From NCBI GenBank assembly GCA_035458585.1, contig DATHZN010000106.1, forward strand, positions 1 to 6,190: 6,190 bases of DNA, read 5' to 3'. The position numbers and the translations under genes were made by a program. The stretch is from Marinobacterium_E sp035458585. GTDB lineage: Bacteria; Pseudomonadota; Gammaproteobacteria; Pseudomonadales; Balneatricaceae. Shown piece after piece: positions 5,853 to 6,190 of this stretch (position 1 is its first letter; every line of letters starts with the position of its first letter). The notes below the pieces were generated by a model. It saw only the letters and a list, made by a program, of their open reading frames with translations. It had not been told where the DNA came from and did no database searches.

Positions 5853-5874
5853 TATTTTGCAGGGATGCAAAATA
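5853..5874. repeat. Perfect hairpin with GGGA loop
   Basis: TATTTTGCA (5853-5861) and TGCAAAATA (5866-5874) form a perfect 9-bp stem around GGGA. Read on the + strand, the loop context GCAGGGATGC resembles a CsrA/RsmA binding hairpin (GGA in an apical loop). However, it lies beyond the sspB 3' end and antisense to the dolP-like transcript's downstream region. It may simply be one unit of a dispersed palindromic repeat. Confidence 0.65.
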
Positions 5875-5903
5875 CTAGCGACCATGGAAGGCTAAAGCGT
5901 GTC

Positions 5904-5947
5904 GCGAGAGGCAGAGGTGGGCGGGCTTTGAATCCTCTGCCGATCGC
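5904..5947. repeat. Hairpin just past the end of the dolP-like gene
   Basis: GGCAGAGG (5910-5917) pairs with CCTCTGCC (5934-5941). After a 2x2 internal mismatch the stem continues as GCGA/TCGC (5904-5907 with 5944-5947). It starts 13 nt after the stop of the - strand gene, so it could end or stabilise that transcript. No T run follows on either strand, so it is not a standard intrinsic terminator. Confidence 0.5.
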
Positions 5948-5960
5948 ATATCGTGCATGA

Positions 5961-6190
5961 TTAAGGCAGTGGTACGTATTCGAACACTTTTACGATGCGT
6001 TGCACCCCGGGTACCGCTCTTACAATATTGATCGCTCGATCAGCTTCAGACTGGCTGACCAGGCCCATCAGATAAACGACGCCGTTTTCAGTCACCACCT
6101 TGATTCTGAGACCTTCAACCGATTTGTCAGCGAGTAGTTGAAGCTTAATACGGCTGGTGAGGTAGACGTCGTTTGAACGTACGATTGTAG
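5961..6190 (-). CDS. dolP: BON-domain protein, DolP/YraP-like, C-terminal part
   Basis: Reading the - strand from the right edge gives 75 codons ending in TAA at 5961-5963; the start lies outside the window. The peptide contains LTSRIKLQLLADKSVEGLRI followed by VVTENGVVYLMGLVSQSEAD and ends AVPGVQRIVKVFEYVPLP. This is the pattern of a BON domain: a helix, then a strand with an xNGxVxLxG-type turn, a second helix, and a GVxxVxx strand. DolP is an outer-membrane lipoprotein of E. coli that helps maintain membrane integrity through its two BON domains. A dolP-type gene commonly converges on sspB in Pseudomonas-like genomes, which supports the name. The lipobox and first BON domain cannot be seen, so an OsmY-like BON protein remains possible. 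Confidence 0.85.
   Translation of the reverse strand, partial: TIVRSNDVYLTSRIKLQLLADKSVEGLRIKVVTENGVVYLMGLVSQSEADRAINIVRAVPGVQRIVKVFEYVPLP

Larger units (their letters stand above)
5536..5960. other. Repeat-rich non-coding region between converging sspB and dolP-like gene
   Basis: About 425 bases carry no credible gene. A - strand open frame (5356-5691) runs back into sspB antisense and matches nothing I recognise. The stretch is instead dense in inverted repeats, at 5600-5681, 5747-5764 (CGACCA/TGGTCG), 5853-5874 and 5904-5947. A direct repeat of GAGCGCGG occurs at 5806-5813 and 5823-5830. CAGGGATG-like motifs occur on both strands. The makeup resembles dispersed palindromic repeat elements found between converging genes. 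Confidence 0.6.

Overview
The window is a conserved housekeeping segment of a gammaproteobacterial chromosome. It carries rplM-rpsI, then petA-petB-petC (the cytochrome bc1 complex), then sspA-sspB, all on the + strand, followed by the 3' end of a converging dolP-like (BON domain) gene. This gene order and the protein sequences resemble Pseudomonas, Marinobacter and related marine lineages (Oceanospirillales/Cellvibrionales type). Base composition looks roughly balanced. I cannot name a genus. A complete bc1 operon with a Tat-type Rieske protein points to aerobic or denitrifying respiration, and argues against enterics, which lack bc1.

Layout: 1-583 has no convincing gene. It holds a motif-bearing left edge, a short CCTA repeat, a palindrome, and the promoter and structured leader of rplM. 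584-1421 encodes L13 and S9 and ends in a strong intrinsic terminator (about 1451-1480). A well-formed sigma70-type promoter (1551-1579) then drives petABC (1708-4336), whose three genes are joined by TAATG stop/start overlaps. A GAAA-capped terminator (4364-4396) follows. sspA (4431-5063) and sspB (5066-5509) form the next unit, with a possible promoter overlapping the pet terminator. 5510-5960 is non-coding and rich in inverted repeats. The partial dolP-like gene on the - strand fills 5961-6190.

How the genes work together: L13 and S9 are ribosomal subunit proteins made as a pair. PetA, PetB and PetC are the three catalytic subunits of ubiquinol:cytochrome c oxidoreductase. SspA binds RNA polymerase as a stringent-starvation regulator, and SspB delivers ssrA-tagged proteins to ClpXP. 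DolP-like lipoproteins act in outer-membrane integrity.

No novel multi-gene system is visible. The less ordinary signals are non-coding. They include a CAGGGATG-like motif that recurs at about 23-25 nt steps in both outer flanks, consistent with a dispersed palindromic repeat family; a GGGA-loop hairpin; an rplM leader with mutually exclusive pairings; and a promoter/terminator overlap ahead of sspA. In cytochrome b, the PVWY version of the Qo motif and a 15-residue step between the second pair of haem histidines are also worth noting.
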